DNA of 64,000 bases from Halopseudomonas salina (GCF_008641105.1 NZ_VTTI01000002.1:145505-209504); one strand, 5' to 3'. Positions 25,038 through 34,360 are shown, counted from the first letter of the stretch. The notes: generated by a model from the letters alone, not told the origin. Translations and numbers: made by a program.

Positions 25038-27407
25038 TTGTTAGAGTACGTAGTGTCCTTCGAGCAACTGGGTGTTGACGATGTCGAACGGGTTGGCGGC
25101 AAGAACGCTTCCCTGGGTGAGATGATCAGCAACCTGGCTCACGCCGGCGTTTCCGTCCCTGGCGGTTTTGCCACCACAGCGCAGGCCTATCGCGACTTCC
25201 TGGAACAAAGTGGTCTGAATGAGCGCATTAATGCCTCGCTGGACGCGCTGGATGTCGATGACGTTACCGAGCTGGCTCGTGTAGGCGCGCAGATTCGGCA
25301 ATGGATCATGGACGCGCCTTTTCCTGAAGCCCTCGATGCAGCTATCCGCAAGGCCTTTGCCGAACTGTCCGGCGACAACGACAATCTGTCTGTGGCAGTG
25401 CGTTCGTCTGCTACCGCAGAGGACTTGCCCGATGCCTCTTTTGCCGGTCAGCAGGAAACTTTCCTGAATATCCGTGGTGTGGATAATGTGATTCGCGCAG
25501 CCAAGGAGGTATTTGCTTCCTTGTTCAACGATCGCGCGATCTCCTACCGCGTGCACCAGGGCTTCGATCATAAACTGGTCGCCCTGTCAGCAGGTGTGCA
25601 ACGCATGGTGCGTTCGGAAACCGGCACGGCGGGCGTCATGTTTACGCTGGATACCGAGTCGGGGTTCCGGGATGTGGTGTTTATCACTGGCGCCTACGGT
25701 CTGGGCGAAACGGTGGTACAGGGTGCAGTCAACCCTGACGAGTTCTACGTTCACAAACCTACGCTGGAAGCGGGTCGTCCAGCCATCCTGCGCCGCAACC
25801 TGGGTAGCAAGGCGATCAAGATGATCTACGGCGCCGACGCCAGCGCGGGTCGCTCTGTACAGACCGTTGACGTCGACAAGGCCGAACGTGCGCGTTTTTG
25901 TCTGAGCGATGAGGAAGTAACCGACCTGTCGAAGCAGGCACTGATTATTGAGAAACATTACGGCCGTCCAATGGATATCGAGTGGGCCAAGGACGGTGAC
26001 GACGGCAAGCTGTACATCGTTCAGGCGCGTCCGGAGACGGTCAAGAGCCGCAACAACGTCAACGTGATGGAGCGTTACCTTCTGAAGGAGAAGGGCAAGG
26101 TGCTGGTCGAGGGTCGCGCGATCGGTCAGCGCATCGGCGCCGGCTGTGTACGCATCATTCACAACGTCACCGAGATGGACAAGGTCCAGCCCGGCGATGT
26201 GTTGGTCTCTGACATGACTGATCCGGACTGGGAGCCAGTGATGAAGCGTGCCAGCGCAATCATCACCAATCGCGGCGGCCGGACCTGCCATGCGGCGATC
26301 ATAGCGCGCGAACTGGGTATACCGGCGGTGGTAGGAACGGGTAATGCGACAACCCAGTTGCACGATGGTCAACAGGTAACTGTTTCCTGCGCTGAAGGTG
26401 ATACTGGCATGATCTACGAAGGTCAGCTGTCCTTCGACATCCGCACAAATAGCGTCGATGCGATGCCAGCCATTCCGTTCAAGATCATGATGAACGTGGG
26501 CAACCCTGACCGTGCCTTCGATTTCGCCAATCTACCCAATGAAGGCGTGGGTCTGGCGCGGCTGGAATTCATTATCAATCGCATGATTGGTGTGCATCCC
26601 AAGGCCCTGTTGAATTTCGCCAGTCTGCCGACGGACGTGAAGGACAGCGTCGAGAAGCGTATTGCCGGTTACGCTGATCCGGTCAGCTTCTATATCGACA
26701 AGCTTGTCGAAGGTGTCAGTACGCTGGCTGCCGCATTCTGGCCCAAAAAGGTGATCGTGCGTCTGTCAGACTTCAAGTCCAACGAGTACGCCAACCTGAT
26801 TGGCGGTCGTTTATACGAGCCTGAAGAAGAGAATCCCATGTTGGGTTTCCGCGGTGCCTCGCGTTACATCAGCGAGTCGTTCCGCGATTGTTTTGAGCTT
26901 GAATGTCGGGCAATGAAGCGCGTGCGCGACGAAATGGGTCTAACCAACGTCGAGATCATGGTGCCTTTCGTACGTACCGTGGGCGAAGCGCAACAGGTAG
27001 TCGAGCTGCTTGCCGAAAACGGGCTCAAGCGTGGCGAAAATGGTCTTCGCTTGATCATGATGTGCGAGCTACCGGCCAATGCGCTGCTGGCTGACGAATT
27101 CCTCGAGCATTTTGATGGTTTCTCGATCGGCTCCAATGACCTGACCCAGCTCACTCTGGGGCTGGACAGGGACTCGGGTATCATTGCTCACCTATTCGAC
27201 GAGCGAAATGCCGCTGTGAAAAAGCTGCTCAGTATGGCGATTTCTGCCTGTATTGCCGCGAACAAGTACATAGGGATCTGCGGGCAGGGGCCATCCGACC
27301 ATCCGGATCTGGCGCGCTGGTTGATGGATCAGAAAATCGAAAGCGTTTCCTTGAATCCCGATTCCGTCATGGATACCTGGTTCTTTCTTGCCGAAGACCA
27401 GAAGTAA
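25038..27407 (+). CDS. ppsA: Phosphoenolpyruvate synthase
   Basis: A 789-residue PEP synthase that converts pyruvate and ATP to PEP, AMP and phosphate in gluconeogenesis. Visible are the N-terminal ATP-binding domain ([27 protein letters not shown]), the phosphohistidine site [21 protein letters not shown], and the C-terminal PEP-binding barrel ([40 protein letters not shown]). The frame is open from 24828, but that region overlaps ppsR. The most likely start is TTG at 25038 ([11 protein letters not shown]), with GGAGAG seven bases upstream, giving almost exactly the E. coli length. Regulated post-translationally by the divergent ppsR. Confidence 0.95.
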   Translation: MLEYVVSFEQLGVDDVERVGGKNASLGEMISNLAHAGVSVPGGFATTAQAYRDFLEQSGLNERINASLDALDVDDVTELARVGAQIRQWIMDAPFPEALDAAIRKAFAELSGDNDNLSVAVRSSATAEDLPDASFAGQQETFLNIRGVDNVIRAAKEVFASLFNDRAISYRVHQGFDHKLVALSAGVQRMVRSETGTAGVMFTLDTESGFRDVVFITGAYGLGETVVQGAVNPDEFYVHKPTLEAGRPAILRRNLGSKAIKMIYGADASAGRSVQTVDVDKAERARFCLSDEEVTDLSKQALIIEKHYGRPMDIEWAKDGDDGKLYIVQARPETVKSRNNVNVMERYLLKEKGKVLVEGRAIGQRIGAGCVRIIHNVTEMDKVQPGDVLVSDMTDPDWEPVMKRASAIITNRGGRTCHAAIIARELGIPAVVGTGNATTQLHDGQQVTVSCAEGDTGMIYEGQLSFDIRTNSVDAMPAIPFKIMMNVGNPDRAFDFANLPNEGVGLARLEFIINRMIGVHPKALLNFASLPTDVKDSVEKRIAGYADPVSFYIDKLVEGVSTLAAAFWPKKVIVRLSDFKSNEYANLIGGRLYEPEEENPMLGFRGASRYISESFRDCFELECRAMKRVRDEMGLTNVEIMVPFVRTVGEAQQVVELLAENGLKRGENGLRLIMMCELPANALLADEFLEHFDGFSIGSNDLTQLTLGLDRDSGIIAHLFDERNAAVKKLLSMAISACIAANKYIGICGQGPSDHPDLARWLMDQKIESVSLNPDSVMDTWFFLAEDQK

Positions 27408-27449
27408 GGTCTTTGGCTGGATCATGGCTTACCGAAGGAGAAACATGTT

Positions 27450-27935
27450 ATGCACTACATAACCCCGGATCTTTGCGACACCTATCCTGACGTGCTGGTG
27501 TTGGAGCCGATGTTCAGTAATTTTGGTGGCCATGATTCCTTCGGCGGCCAGATCGTCACCGTCAAATGCTTTGAAGACAATTCCGTGGTCAAGGAGCAGG
27601 TTGCTCTCGACGGACACGGCAAGGTCATGGTGGTTGATGGTGGTGGCTCCATGCGCCGTGCACTGCTGGGCGACATGCTCGCAGAGCAGGCGGCCAAGAA
27701 CGGCTGGGAAGGTATTATCGTCTATGGCTGCGTGCGCGACGTTGACGTTCTGGCTCAGACACCGCTGGGCATCCAGGCGCTGGCAAGTCATCCCATGAAA
27801 ACAGATAAGCGCGGTATAGGTGATTTGAATGTTGCGGTCACCTTTGCCGGGGTGACCTTCCGGCCCGGTGAGTACGTGTATGCCGATAACAATGGCATTA
27901 TCGTATCCCCCAACGCACTGCAGATGCCTGACTGA
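27450..27935 (+). CDS. rraA: RraA, RNase E activity regulator-like protein
   Basis: A 161-residue RraA family protein ([35 protein letters not shown] and [28 protein letters not shown]). In enterobacteria RraA binds and inhibits RNase E; related proteins have aldolase activity. The conserved GGxMxxALLGD and GCVRD segments are present. It is 42 bp downstream of ppsA with an AAGGAGAAA ribosome site, and a terminator follows, so ppsA-rraA may form one unit. Confidence 0.92.
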   Translation: MHYITPDLCDTYPDVLVLEPMFSNFGGHDSFGGQIVTVKCFEDNSVVKEQVALDGHGKVMVVDGGGSMRRALLGDMLAEQAAKNGWEGIIVYGCVRDVDVLAQTPLGIQALASHPMKTDKRGIGDLNVAVTFAGVTFRPGEYVYADNNGIIVSPNALQMPD

Positions 27936-27942
27936 GTTGATG

Positions 27943-27970
27943 ACCCGCTTTTTTTAGCGGGTTTCTTCCT
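27943..27970 (+). terminator. Rho-independent terminator after rraA
   Basis: The hairpin ACCCGCT / AGCGGGT (arms 27943-27949 and 27956-27962, T-rich loop) is followed by TTCTTCCTT, 7 bp after the rraA stop. Confidence 0.75.
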
Positions 27971-28017
27971 TCGCTTCTCAACTATGCCCGCCAGTGACAG
28001 GTATGCCAGAGGTACAC

Positions 28018-28278
28018 ATGGAAGATCCGATCGAGCAACGTCTGCGTGAACTGATGCAAGGGAATCAGGCAGAGGATTGCGAAAGTGTTGATGACGCTCG
28101 AATGGAGCGGGTGCTGCACAGGGTACACGTCCGCAGTGGTGTATTTGATCTCCTGGGCCTCTTTGCCAACTGGGGTTGGGTGATTTCAGAGGGCGGCTCC
28201 CGCGGCTTGCGGCATGCGCGTCCTGCCCGGCGCGGCACGAGTGCTTCCTCCGACTCTTCAAATAATCAGAGTACCTAG
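28018..28278 (+). CDS. cfrX: CfrX-like small protein
   Basis: A small 86-residue protein beginning MEDPIEQRLRELMQ. It has no catalytic motif; residues 38-60 contain a weakly hydrophobic segment (VFDLLGLFANWGWVI). Its position directly before cmpX and sigX matches the cfrX/crfX gene of pseudomonads, whose function is poorly known. The ATG at 28018 is preferred because AGAGG lies just upstream and the N-terminus fits; GTG at 27994 and ATG at 28003 are alternatives. It ends 1 bp before cmpX. Confidence 0.75.
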   Translation: MEDPIEQRLRELMQGNQAEDCESVDDARMERVLHRVHVRSGVFDLLGLFANWGWVISEGGSRGLRHARPARRGTSASSDSSNNQST

Positions 28279-28279
28279 T

Positions 28280-29101
28280 ATGCAACTTGATACCTGGGGC
28301 CAGAGCTTTATGGCCAGCATGGCGGCACTGTGGGGGAATATCGCGGCTTTTATTCCCAATCTGCTAGCAGCGCTGCTGATTGTGCTGCTTGGATTTATCG
28401 TGGCGAAACTGGTCGACGCATTGCTCAGCAAAGGGCTGGCTCGACTTGGCCTGGACCGGTTGATGAGTGGTGCGGGTGTTACCAAGTTGCTGAGCAGGGT
28501 CGGTATTGTCATGCCGGTCTCGGCGCTGGTAGGCAAGATTCTCTACTGGTTCATCGTTTTGATGTTCGTGGTTTCTGCCTCGGAGACCCTGGGTCTGGCC
28601 AGGGTCTCCTCTACGCTGGATGCCTTTACTCTCTATCTCCCCAAGGTATTTGGTGCAGCTCTCATTCTGTTGGCTGGCCTGCTGCTGTCGCACCTTGTCA
28701 ATGGCCTGGTACGGGGTGCTGCTCAGGGTATAGGGATCGACTACGCAAACGGTCTGGGAAGACTTGCCCAGGGCCTGCTTCTGATTATCACTGTTTCTCT
28801 GGCGATTGGTCAGCTGCAAATAGAAACCCAATTGCTTAATATGGTCATCGCCATTGTGCTGATTTCCTTCGGGTTTGCCGCAGCACTTGCCCTTGGTCTG
28901 GGTAGCCGCTCGGTGGTCAGCCAGATCATCGCCGGCATTTATGTCCGGGAGCTCTACCAGGTAGGCGATCGGATCAGCATGGAGGGGCTCGAGGGCGTAG
29001 TGGAGGAGATTGGCACCGTCAAGACTCAGGTCATGGATGATGACGGTCAGTTGGTATCTGTCTCAAACCGCACCTTGATTGAGCAGCGGGTTGCGCGCTG
29101 A
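28280..29101 (+). CDS. cmpX: CmpX, MscS-type mechanosensitive-channel family protein
   Basis: A 273-residue membrane protein with about four to five hydrophobic helices (residues 22-45, 72-97, 105-130, 145-165, 170-200) ending in a short MscS-like domain (SRSVVSQIIAGIYVRELYQVGDRISMEGLEGVVEEIGTVKT). CmpX is linked to envelope homeostasis and c-di-GMP-related phenotypes in Pseudomonas. The ATG at 28280, one base after the cfrX stop, is preferred over the frame opening at 28214. It is followed by sigX 47 bp downstream, giving the conserved cfrX-cmpX-sigX-oprF block. Confidence 0.9.
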   Translation: MQLDTWGQSFMASMAALWGNIAAFIPNLLAALLIVLLGFIVAKLVDALLSKGLARLGLDRLMSGAGVTKLLSRVGIVMPVSALVGKILYWFIVLMFVVSASETLGLARVSSTLDAFTLYLPKVFGAALILLAGLLLSHLVNGLVRGAAQGIGIDYANGLGRLAQGLLLIITVSLAIGQLQIETQLLNMVIAIVLISFGFAAALALGLGSRSVVSQIIAGIYVRELYQVGDRISMEGLEGVVEEIGTVKTQVMDDDGQLVSVSNRTLIEQRVAR

Positions 29102-29148
29102 CAATTTCCACAAACCCACCAAATCACTCACCGTGGTGAAAGCGTATT

Positions 29149-29733
29149 TTGACCAGTCAAAATAAGACGGCGCGCTACAATCCGCTCGAGCTCACGGATG
29201 AGGAGCTGGTTGAGCGAGCGAACCGGGAACTTTTCCATACTACTGTTGCCTATGAGGAACTGATGCGCCGTTACCAGCGCACGTTGTTCAACGTGTGTGC
29301 CCGTTATCTGGGCAATGAGCGTGACGCTGATGATGTTTGTCAGGAGGTTATGCTCAAGGTGTTGCATGGATTGCGTCAGTTTGAGGGAAAAGCAAAGTTC
29401 AAAACCTGGCTTTACAGTATTACGTATAACGAGTGCATCACGCAGTATCGCAAGGAAAAGCGCAAGCGTCGGTTGCTCGATGCGCTGAGTCTGGATCCGC
29501 AGGAAGAAGAAAGCCCGGAGCTGGATGCAGTGCAGGTGACCGACCGGATCAGTCTGGATCGCTGGCTGGTGCATGTTAATCAGGTGGATCGCGAGATACT
29601 TGTTTTGCGTTTTGTAGCCGAATTGGAGTTTCAGGACATAGCGGACATCATGCGGATGGGGCTAAGTGCAACTAAGATGCGATACAAAAGAGCATTAGAG
29701 AAACTCAGATCACACCTTGATAATCCTTTTTGA
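29149..29733 (+). CDS. sigX: SigX ECF sigma factor
   Basis: A 194-residue extracytoplasmic-function sigma factor. Region 2 is clear (YEELMRRYQRTLFNVCARYLGNERDADDVCQEVMLKVL, then FKTWLYSITYNECITQYRKEKRKRRLLDALSLDP). Region 4 follows (DREILVLRFVAELEFQDIADIMRMGLSATKMRYKRALEKLR). SigX drives oprF and fatty-acid/envelope genes in Pseudomonas. The start appears to be TTG at 29149 without a strong ribosome site, which may keep expression low. No anti-sigma gene lies beside it; in Pseudomonas, CmpX and CfrX are the discussed partners. Confidence 0.94.
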   Translation: MTSQNKTARYNPLELTDEELVERANRELFHTTVAYEELMRRYQRTLFNVCARYLGNERDADDVCQEVMLKVLHGLRQFEGKAKFKTWLYSITYNECITQYRKEKRKRRLLDALSLDPQEEESPELDAVQVTDRISLDRWLVHVNQVDREILVLRFVAELEFQDIADIMRMGLSATKMRYKRALEKLRSHLDNPF

Positions 29734-29764
29734 ACGGTTTTTATTTGCTTTTCATTATTTCTGT

Positions 29765-29770
29765 TATACT
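29765..29770 (+). promoter_or_regulatory. Candidate -10 element of the oprF promoter
   Basis: TATACT lies in the AT-rich sigX-oprF gap, 56-61 bp before the oprF start. The matching -35 is poor (TATTTG at 17-bp spacing), so this could be a weak sigma-70 promoter or part of an activated one. A distinct SigX promoter could not be picked with confidence. Confidence 0.4.
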
Positions 29771-29825
29771 CCAGCGTGAGTTTTACGCAAGTTAACGTCC
29801 TAAACGGATTGATGGGGATTTACTA

Positions 29826-30788
29826 ATGAAATTGAAAAACACTCTGGGTATCGTTGTTAGTGCCGCGATCGCTGCTTCTGCCATGCCTGTCATGGCTCAG
29901 AGCGCCGGTTCAGTTGAAGTGGAAGCGTTCGCCAAGCGCTACTTCACAGGTAGCTACCGTGACATGAGCGACGGCACTCTGGTGGGCGGCGGCATTGGTA
30001 CGTTCCTCACCGATGATGTTTTGTTGAACGTTAACCTGGGTACTTACCGTGACAGCCTCGAGTCTGACGTTACCGGTGAAGATATCGACGGCCGTCTGAT
30101 GACTCTGGAAGCTGTTTACCACTTCGGTGAAGGCGCTATCCGTCCTTACCTCTCCGGTGGTCTGGGTCACCAGGAACTGGACGGCGTTGGTGGTAGCTTC
30201 GACGATCGCACCACCATGGCACTGGTCGGTGCTGGCGTGAAAAACTACCTCAGCGAAAACTTCTACGTGAAAGCTGGCGTTGATGGCATGTACGCCATCG
30301 ACACCAGCGAAGTTGAGTGGATGGCTGGCGTTGGCATGGGTCTGAACTTCGGTGGTGCACCGGCTCCTGTTGCCCAGGCACCTGCTCCGGCACCTGCACC
30401 TGCTCCGGCTCCACAGCCTGCGCCTGAGATGCAGAACGTTCGCGTTGAGCTGGACGTCAAGTTCGATTTCGACAAGGCGAGCATCCGTCCTGAGTACCGT
30501 AACGACATCAACAGCCTGGCTGAATTCATGAAGACCTATCCTTCGGTTACTACTACCGTTGAAGGTCACACTGACTCGGTCGGTTCCGATGCTTACAACA
30601 AGGGTCTGTCCGAGCGTCGCGCTGCTTCAGTACGTCAAGCTCTGATCAACGAAGGTGTTGAGGCTTCACGCATCAACTCCGTTGGCTACGGTGAAGAGCG
30701 TCCAATCGCTGACAACTCTACTGACGAAGGTCGTCAGATGAACCGTCGCGTTGAAGCTGACGTCGAAACTCAGGTTGAAGTTCGCTAA
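29826..30788 (+). CDS. oprF: OprF-like OmpA-family major porin
   Basis: A 320-residue outer-membrane protein. It has a signal peptide (ending MPVMAQS), an N-terminal eight-stranded barrel (about 25-175), an Ala/Pro-rich hinge (about 179-200), and a C-terminal OmpA domain that binds peptidoglycan (LDVKFDFDKASIRPEYR; VEGHTDSVGSDAYNKGLSERRAASV). OprF anchors the outer membrane to the cell wall and forms a slow, general pore. There is no cysteine, so the disulfide loop of P. aeruginosa OprF is missing. It sits 92 bp after sigX and ends with a strong terminator. Codon use looks optimised, as expected for an abundant protein. Confidence 0.95.
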   Translation: MKLKNTLGIVVSAAIAASAMPVMAQSAGSVEVEAFAKRYFTGSYRDMSDGTLVGGGIGTFLTDDVLLNVNLGTYRDSLESDVTGEDIDGRLMTLEAVYHFGEGAIRPYLSGGLGHQELDGVGGSFDDRTTMALVGAGVKNYLSENFYVKAGVDGMYAIDTSEVEWMAGVGMGLNFGGAPAPVAQAPAPAPAPAPAPQPAPEMQNVRVELDVKFDFDKASIRPEYRNDINSLAEFMKTYPSVTTTVEGHTDSVGSDAYNKGLSERRAASVRQALINEGVEASRINSVGYGEERPIADNSTDEGRQMNRRVEADVETQVEVR

Positions 30789-30807
30789 GAACTCAATCTG
30801 TAGTACA

Positions 30808-30837
30808 AAAAAACCCGGCTTCGGCCGGGTTTTTTTA
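30808..30837 (+). terminator. Rho-independent terminator after oprF
   Basis: Hairpin AACCCGGC TTCG GCCGGGTT followed by a run of T, 20 bp after the oprF stop. The UUCG-type tetraloop and A-run on the other side make it strong and possibly usable for the opposing gene. Confidence 0.88.
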
Positions 30838-30863
30838 TGTTTGAGCTGGCGACAAAATCGCTT

Positions 30864-31304
30864 TTAGATGTAATTGACGCCGGGGAAGCGCAGGCGGAAG
30901 TCTTCCGGCATGTGTGCGACCTTTGACGTGGTGAAGTCGTAGAACACAAAGCCGGACTTGGCAAGGGCAACCAGTTCGCCGCCTATCGCCTTGGTGATGC
31001 GGAAAATGATATCTCCACCGTATTTGTTCAGATCCATCATGCCTACCTCAAATATCAGCGCATCCCTGGCGAAAGCCTCGCGTTTGTAGGTTGTTGCAAG
31101 GTCTGTGACGATGATGCCGGTATCCATATCACTGACTTCTTCGATGCCGAACTGGTACAGGAAGCGTGCCCGGGCTTCGGAGATCATCGATACCATCGAG
31201 TCGTTGGCCAGATGTTTGCCGGCATTTATGTCGGTGATGCGTACCGTCAGTTGAGTGGTAAAGTAAAACTGATTGTCTGGGAATTCAAGTTCAAGACGTG
31301 CCAT
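30864..31304 (-). CDS. 4HBT-fold acyl-CoA thioesterase
   Basis: A 146-residue single hot-dog-domain protein (YFTTQLTVRITDINAGKHLANDSMVSMISEARARFLYQFG, then TYKREAFARDALIFEVGM). The order of D-I-N-A-G-x-H-L resembles the catalytic loop of YbgC/FcbC-type thioesterases. It likely hydrolyses short or medium acyl-CoA. It is a single gene between oprF (convergent) and aceA (same strand, separated by a terminator). Substrate unknown. Confidence 0.85.
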   Translation of the reverse strand: MARLELEFPDNQFYFTTQLTVRITDINAGKHLANDSMVSMISEARARFLYQFGIEEVSDMDTGIIVTDLATTYKREAFARDALIFEVGMMDLNKYGGDIIFRITKAIGGELVALAKSGFVFYDFTTSKVAHMPEDFRLRFPGVNYI

Positions 31305-31407
31305 GCGGAGAGAACCTTTAACGTCGGGGAGGGCTGAAGCAAAAATCAGCGCGCATTGTACTCAAGATGTTGTGGTCGAGACACCCGAAGCAGACGTGTG
31401 GCAATAA

Positions 31408-31434
31408 AAAAGGCCACCCGAGGGTGGCCTTTCT
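31408..31434 (-). terminator. Rho-independent terminator after aceA
   Basis: Arms AGGCCACCC and GGGTGGCCT (31411-31419 and 31422-31430 approximately, loop GA/GAG) with a T-run on the minus strand (TTTTTTA). It lies about 40 bp after the aceA stop. Confidence 0.85.
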
Positions 31435-31469
31435 CCAAACACCTGGACCGAAGTCCAATCAGATGGTTA

Positions 31470-33065
31470 TCAACCGAACTGATTCATGGTGTTGTCTTTG
31501 CCGCCAGCCTTCAGAGCCGCTTCGCCAGCGAAGTACTCTTTATGGTTGTCACCAATGTCGGAGCCAGCCATGTTCTGGTGCTTGACGCAGGCGATGCCCT
31601 GACGCAGTTCCTGGCGCTGAACGCCTTTCACGTATGCCAGCATGCCTTGATCTGCGAAGTACCCTTTGGCCAGGTTGTCGGTAGACAGCGCAGCGGTGTG
31701 GTAAGTGGGCAGAGTGATCAGGTGGTGGAAGATACCTGCTTCACGTGAACCGTCAGCCTGGAAGGTGCGGATCTTCTCGTCAGCGATCTGAGCCAGTTCG
31801 GTTTCGTCATACTCGACGCTCATCAGCTTGGCGCGATCGTATGCGGAAACGTCCTTGCCTTCTTCAGCCATGGCATCGAATACCTGCTGACGGAAGTTCA
31901 GGGTCCAGTTGAAGGACGGGCTGTTGTTGTAAACCAGTTTGGCAGTCGGGATCACTTCGCGGATGCGGTTAACCATCTTGGCGATCTGGCCAACGTGAGG
32001 CTTTTCGGTCTCGATCCACAGCAGGTCGGCGCCATGCTGCAGGGAGGTGATGCAGTCGAGAACAACACGGTCTTCGCCAGTGCCGGCGCGGAACTGGAAC
32101 AGGTTGCTTGGCAGGCGCTTGGGACGCAGCAGCTTGCCATCACGGTTCAGAACGACGTCGCCGTTCTTCATGTCGGCAGCAGAAACTTCTTCGCAATCCA
32201 GGAAGGAGTTGTACTGGTCACCCAGGTCGCCCGGCTCCTTGGTTACTGCGATCTGCTTGGTCAGGCCTGCACCCAGCGAATCGGTACGAGCAACGATGAC
32301 GCCGTCATCAACGCCAAGCTCAAGGAACGCGTAACGCACAGCGTTGATCTTGGCCAGAAAATCTTCATGGGGAACAGTTACCTTGCCGTCCTGGTGACCG
32401 CACTGCTTCTCGTCGGAAACCTGGTTCTCGATCTGGATGCAGCAAGCACCAGCTTCGATCATTTTCTTGGCCAGCAGGTATGTGGCTTCGGGATTACCGA
32501 AACCGGCGTCGATGTCGGCGATGATCGGCACAACGTGAGTTTCGAAGTTGTCGATCTTGGTCTGAATTTCAGCTTCTTTGGACTTGTCGCCAGCATCGCG
32601 GGCGGCGTCCAGATCCATGAACAGCAGGTCCAGTTCACGTGCATCAGCCTGGCGCAGGAAGGTGTACAGCTCTTCGATCAGGCCGGAAACAGCAGTCTTT
32701 TCGTGCATGGACTGGTCAGGCAGCGGGCCAAAGTCGGAACGCAGGGCGGCAACCATCCAGCCAGACAGATACAGATAACGCTTATTAGTGGTCTTCAGGT
32801 GCTTCTTGATCGAGATCAGCTTCTGCTGCCCGATGAAGCCGTGCCAGCAACCCAGTGATTGGGTGTAGACGGAAGTGTCGGCGTCGTACTCGGCCATGTC
32901 CTTGCGCATGATGGCGGCAGTGTACTTGGCGATTTCCAGGCCGGTCTTGAAGCGGTTCTGGGCGCGCATGCGAGCCACGGATTCTGGGTTGATAGCGCTC
33001 CAGCTGTTACCGGCAGTTTCTTTCAGCGCGGCTACGGCCTTGATGTCGTTTTGATAAGCTGACAT
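31470..33065 (-). CDS. aceA: Isocitrate lyase
   Basis: A 531-residue isocitrate lyase that splits isocitrate into succinate and glyoxylate, the first step of the glyoxylate shunt. The active-site loop reads EKQCGHQDGKV, with the catalytic cysteine in the KxCGH signature; VPIIADIDAGFGNPEATY holds the metal-binding aspartates. Length corresponds to the long isocitrate lyases of Pseudomonas. The ATG at 33065 has GAAGGA upstream and is preferred over the opening at 33122. A 482-bp region with a promoter and a 28-bp palindromic operator lies upstream. It competes for isocitrate with icd, also in this window. Confidence 0.95.
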   Translation of the reverse strand: MSAYQNDIKAVAALKETAGNSWSAINPESVARMRAQNRFKTGLEIAKYTAAIMRKDMAEYDADTSVYTQSLGCWHGFIGQQKLISIKKHLKTTNKRYLYLSGWMVAALRSDFGPLPDQSMHEKTAVSGLIEELYTFLRQADARELDLLFMDLDAARDAGDKSKEAEIQTKIDNFETHVVPIIADIDAGFGNPEATYLLAKKMIEAGACCIQIENQVSDEKQCGHQDGKVTVPHEDFLAKINAVRYAFLELGVDDGVIVARTDSLGAGLTKQIAVTKEPGDLGDQYNSFLDCEEVSAADMKNGDVVLNRDGKLLRPKRLPSNLFQFRAGTGEDRVVLDCITSLQHGADLLWIETEKPHVGQIAKMVNRIREVIPTAKLVYNNSPSFNWTLNFRQQVFDAMAEEGKDVSAYDRAKLMSVEYDETELAQIADEKIRTFQADGSREAGIFHHLITLPTYHTAALSTDNLAKGYFADQGMLAYVKGVQRQELRQGIACVKHQNMAGSDIGDNHKEYFAGEAALKAGGKDNTMNQFG

Positions 33066-33461
33066 GGTCAATCCTTCAAAGTTTGCGTTTGGTTGAGCAC
33101 GAATATTCCACCCAAAACCCACATGCTAAAGGTCGTGCATGGGCGGTGCACCGCTGCGCGTCTGAACAGGACTGAAAGAAATGAACCATGAGGAGGGGTA
33201 TGAGCAGGTGAACGATTGCAGCTGCTATCGCGAACGTGGTCGCGTTTGCCAGGAGAAAAGGATGTATTCCCAGGGCAGAGCAGTGGTATTTCAATCATTC
33301 AGACTGACGCTAAATCGCTTCCCCGTCCCTCAGGACAACTTCGTTCCAGTCGCAACCTCGTCGAACTGCCTTGTGGGCTGTTGAGACACTGACCGATCCG
33401 ATGGTTAGGGATGCGGTCCGGAGAAATCCTTTCGGAATCTCTGGCTAGCGGGAGCGACGCA

Positions 33462-33490
33462 ATGATGCGACTTGGTTGGCAATAAGTCAA
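33462..33490 (-). promoter_or_regulatory. Candidate sigma-70 promoter of aceA
   Basis: On the minus strand, TTGACT (33485-33490) and CATCAT (33462-33467) are separated by 17 bp, with 5 of 6 and 4 of 6 consensus matches. Its -35 begins 5 bp after the 28-bp operator, so a bound regulator would sit against RNA polymerase. Confidence 0.55.
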
Positions 33491-33494
33491 TCGC

Positions 33495-33522
33495 GTGTAG
33501 TGATTTTTTCGACCAACTACAC
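33495..33522. promoter_or_regulatory. RccR-type 28-bp operator upstream of aceA
   Basis: The perfect half-sites GTGTAGT (33495-33501) and ACTACAC (33516-33522) flank a 14-bp spacer, 28 bp overall. This is the length and half-site type that I recall being described for the RccR site at aceA in P. fluorescens, where the Entner-Doudoroff intermediate KDPG increases affinity. Identification of the protein is by analogy; rccR is not in the window. Confidence 0.78.
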
Positions 33523-33547
33523 GAACTTGAGGTAGGTTTGAAGCCTG

Positions 33548-34360
33548 TTACAGACGCTCGACCATCAACCGGATGCTGCTGTCATTCTGGTTGCGGGTGG
33601 TGGTGCGTCGGCCGATATCTTTGTCGTTGCTGCGCGCAGTGTCGCCCAGGCCCCCAATACTGATCCATTCCCCGACGCGTCCGGAGACCACGGTATCAGC
33701 CTGTTGAACGTCTACGATGCGCTTGTCATTCGGGTTAAGGCGATCATTATTGGCACTAAGGATTACTGTAGCCTGATCGCCATTGAGTCTTACCGTGGCA
33801 TAAAAACCCTGCGTCACGTTGCGGTACTGGGTTTGCTGGACGACCCGTCCATATACATCCGTAGCAGTGCTGGTCAGAGGAACGCTCTGACCCGACTGTA
33901 TAAGCACCGGATAACCCTCACTCGCCGTTAGACGACGGATTCCATCATTCTGACCCCGTGTCTCACGGCGAATGATGCGTGTCTGATTACTGCCGTCACC
34001 TACAACGATATCGCCCGCTGCGGTTTCAACACGGCTGTTAATCTGGAAGCCACGATCGCCGCTCAATGCGCTGCCGCTGTTGGCTACGCTTATTCTGATT
34101 TGCGCTGGCTTGCGATCCAGGTTGGCGAGCAGGGTGCGTATCTCTTCCAGCCGCTCTGGTTCGGCGCGCACAATCAGCTGATTGCCATAGGCAGACACGC
34201 GCTCGTCTTCGCCGAGCATGGGCTGAATGGCCGGGATCATGCTGTCGGCCATGCTGTACCCAAGGCTGAATATCTCGGTTTGTGGCGCCGCCTGCAACGG
34301 GCCAGACGCTGCCAGAGCGAGAAGGAGCGCAGCTGCTTGTTGCCATTTTGGCATTTTCAT
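33548..34360 (-). CDS. Exported secretin-domain-like protein
   Basis: A 270-residue protein with a Sec signal peptide (ending PLQAAPQ). It has a short N1-type fold (FSLGYSMADSMIPAIQPMLGEDERVSAYGNQLIVRAEPERLEEIRTLLANLD), and a C-terminal part with secretin-like beta repeats (VLIQSGQSVPL, FYATVRLNGDQATVILSAN). It is far shorter than true secretins and lacks a complete membrane barrel, so it is not itself an export channel. A protein of this type lies beside aceA in pseudomonads. It overlaps the GNAT gene start by 4 bp and is transcribed with it. Function unknown. Confidence 0.8.
   Translation of the reverse strand: MKMPKWQQAAALLLALAASGPLQAAPQTEIFSLGYSMADSMIPAIQPMLGEDERVSAYGNQLIVRAEPERLEEIRTLLANLDRKPAQIRISVANSGSALSGDRGFQINSRVETAAGDIVVGDGSNQTRIIRRETRGQNDGIRRLTASEGYPVLIQSGQSVPLTSTATDVYGRVVQQTQYRNVTQGFYATVRLNGDQATVILSANNDRLNPNDKRIVDVQQADTVVSGRVGEWISIGGLGDTARSNDKDIGRRTTTRNQNDSSIRLMVERL

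Larger units (their letters stand above)
33066..33547. other. Long aceA upstream region
   Basis: 482 bp without a convincing gene; the small open frames inside lack ribosome sites and family features. It holds a candidate promoter at 33462-33490 and a 28-bp operator at 33495-33522, which would give aceA an untranslated leader of about 390 nt. The leader includes an inverted repeat near 33420-33440 (GGAGAAATCC TTTC GGAATCTC, imperfect) and the ribosome site close to the gene. Confidence 0.65.

Noticed and set aside
31995..32858. Open frame of 287 codons antisense to aceA
   Set aside because: Shadow of a strongly codon-biased gene; no domain.
33066..33490. Small open frames in the aceA upstream region as genes
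   Set aside because: No ribosome sites, no conserved features, and overlapping frames on both strands.
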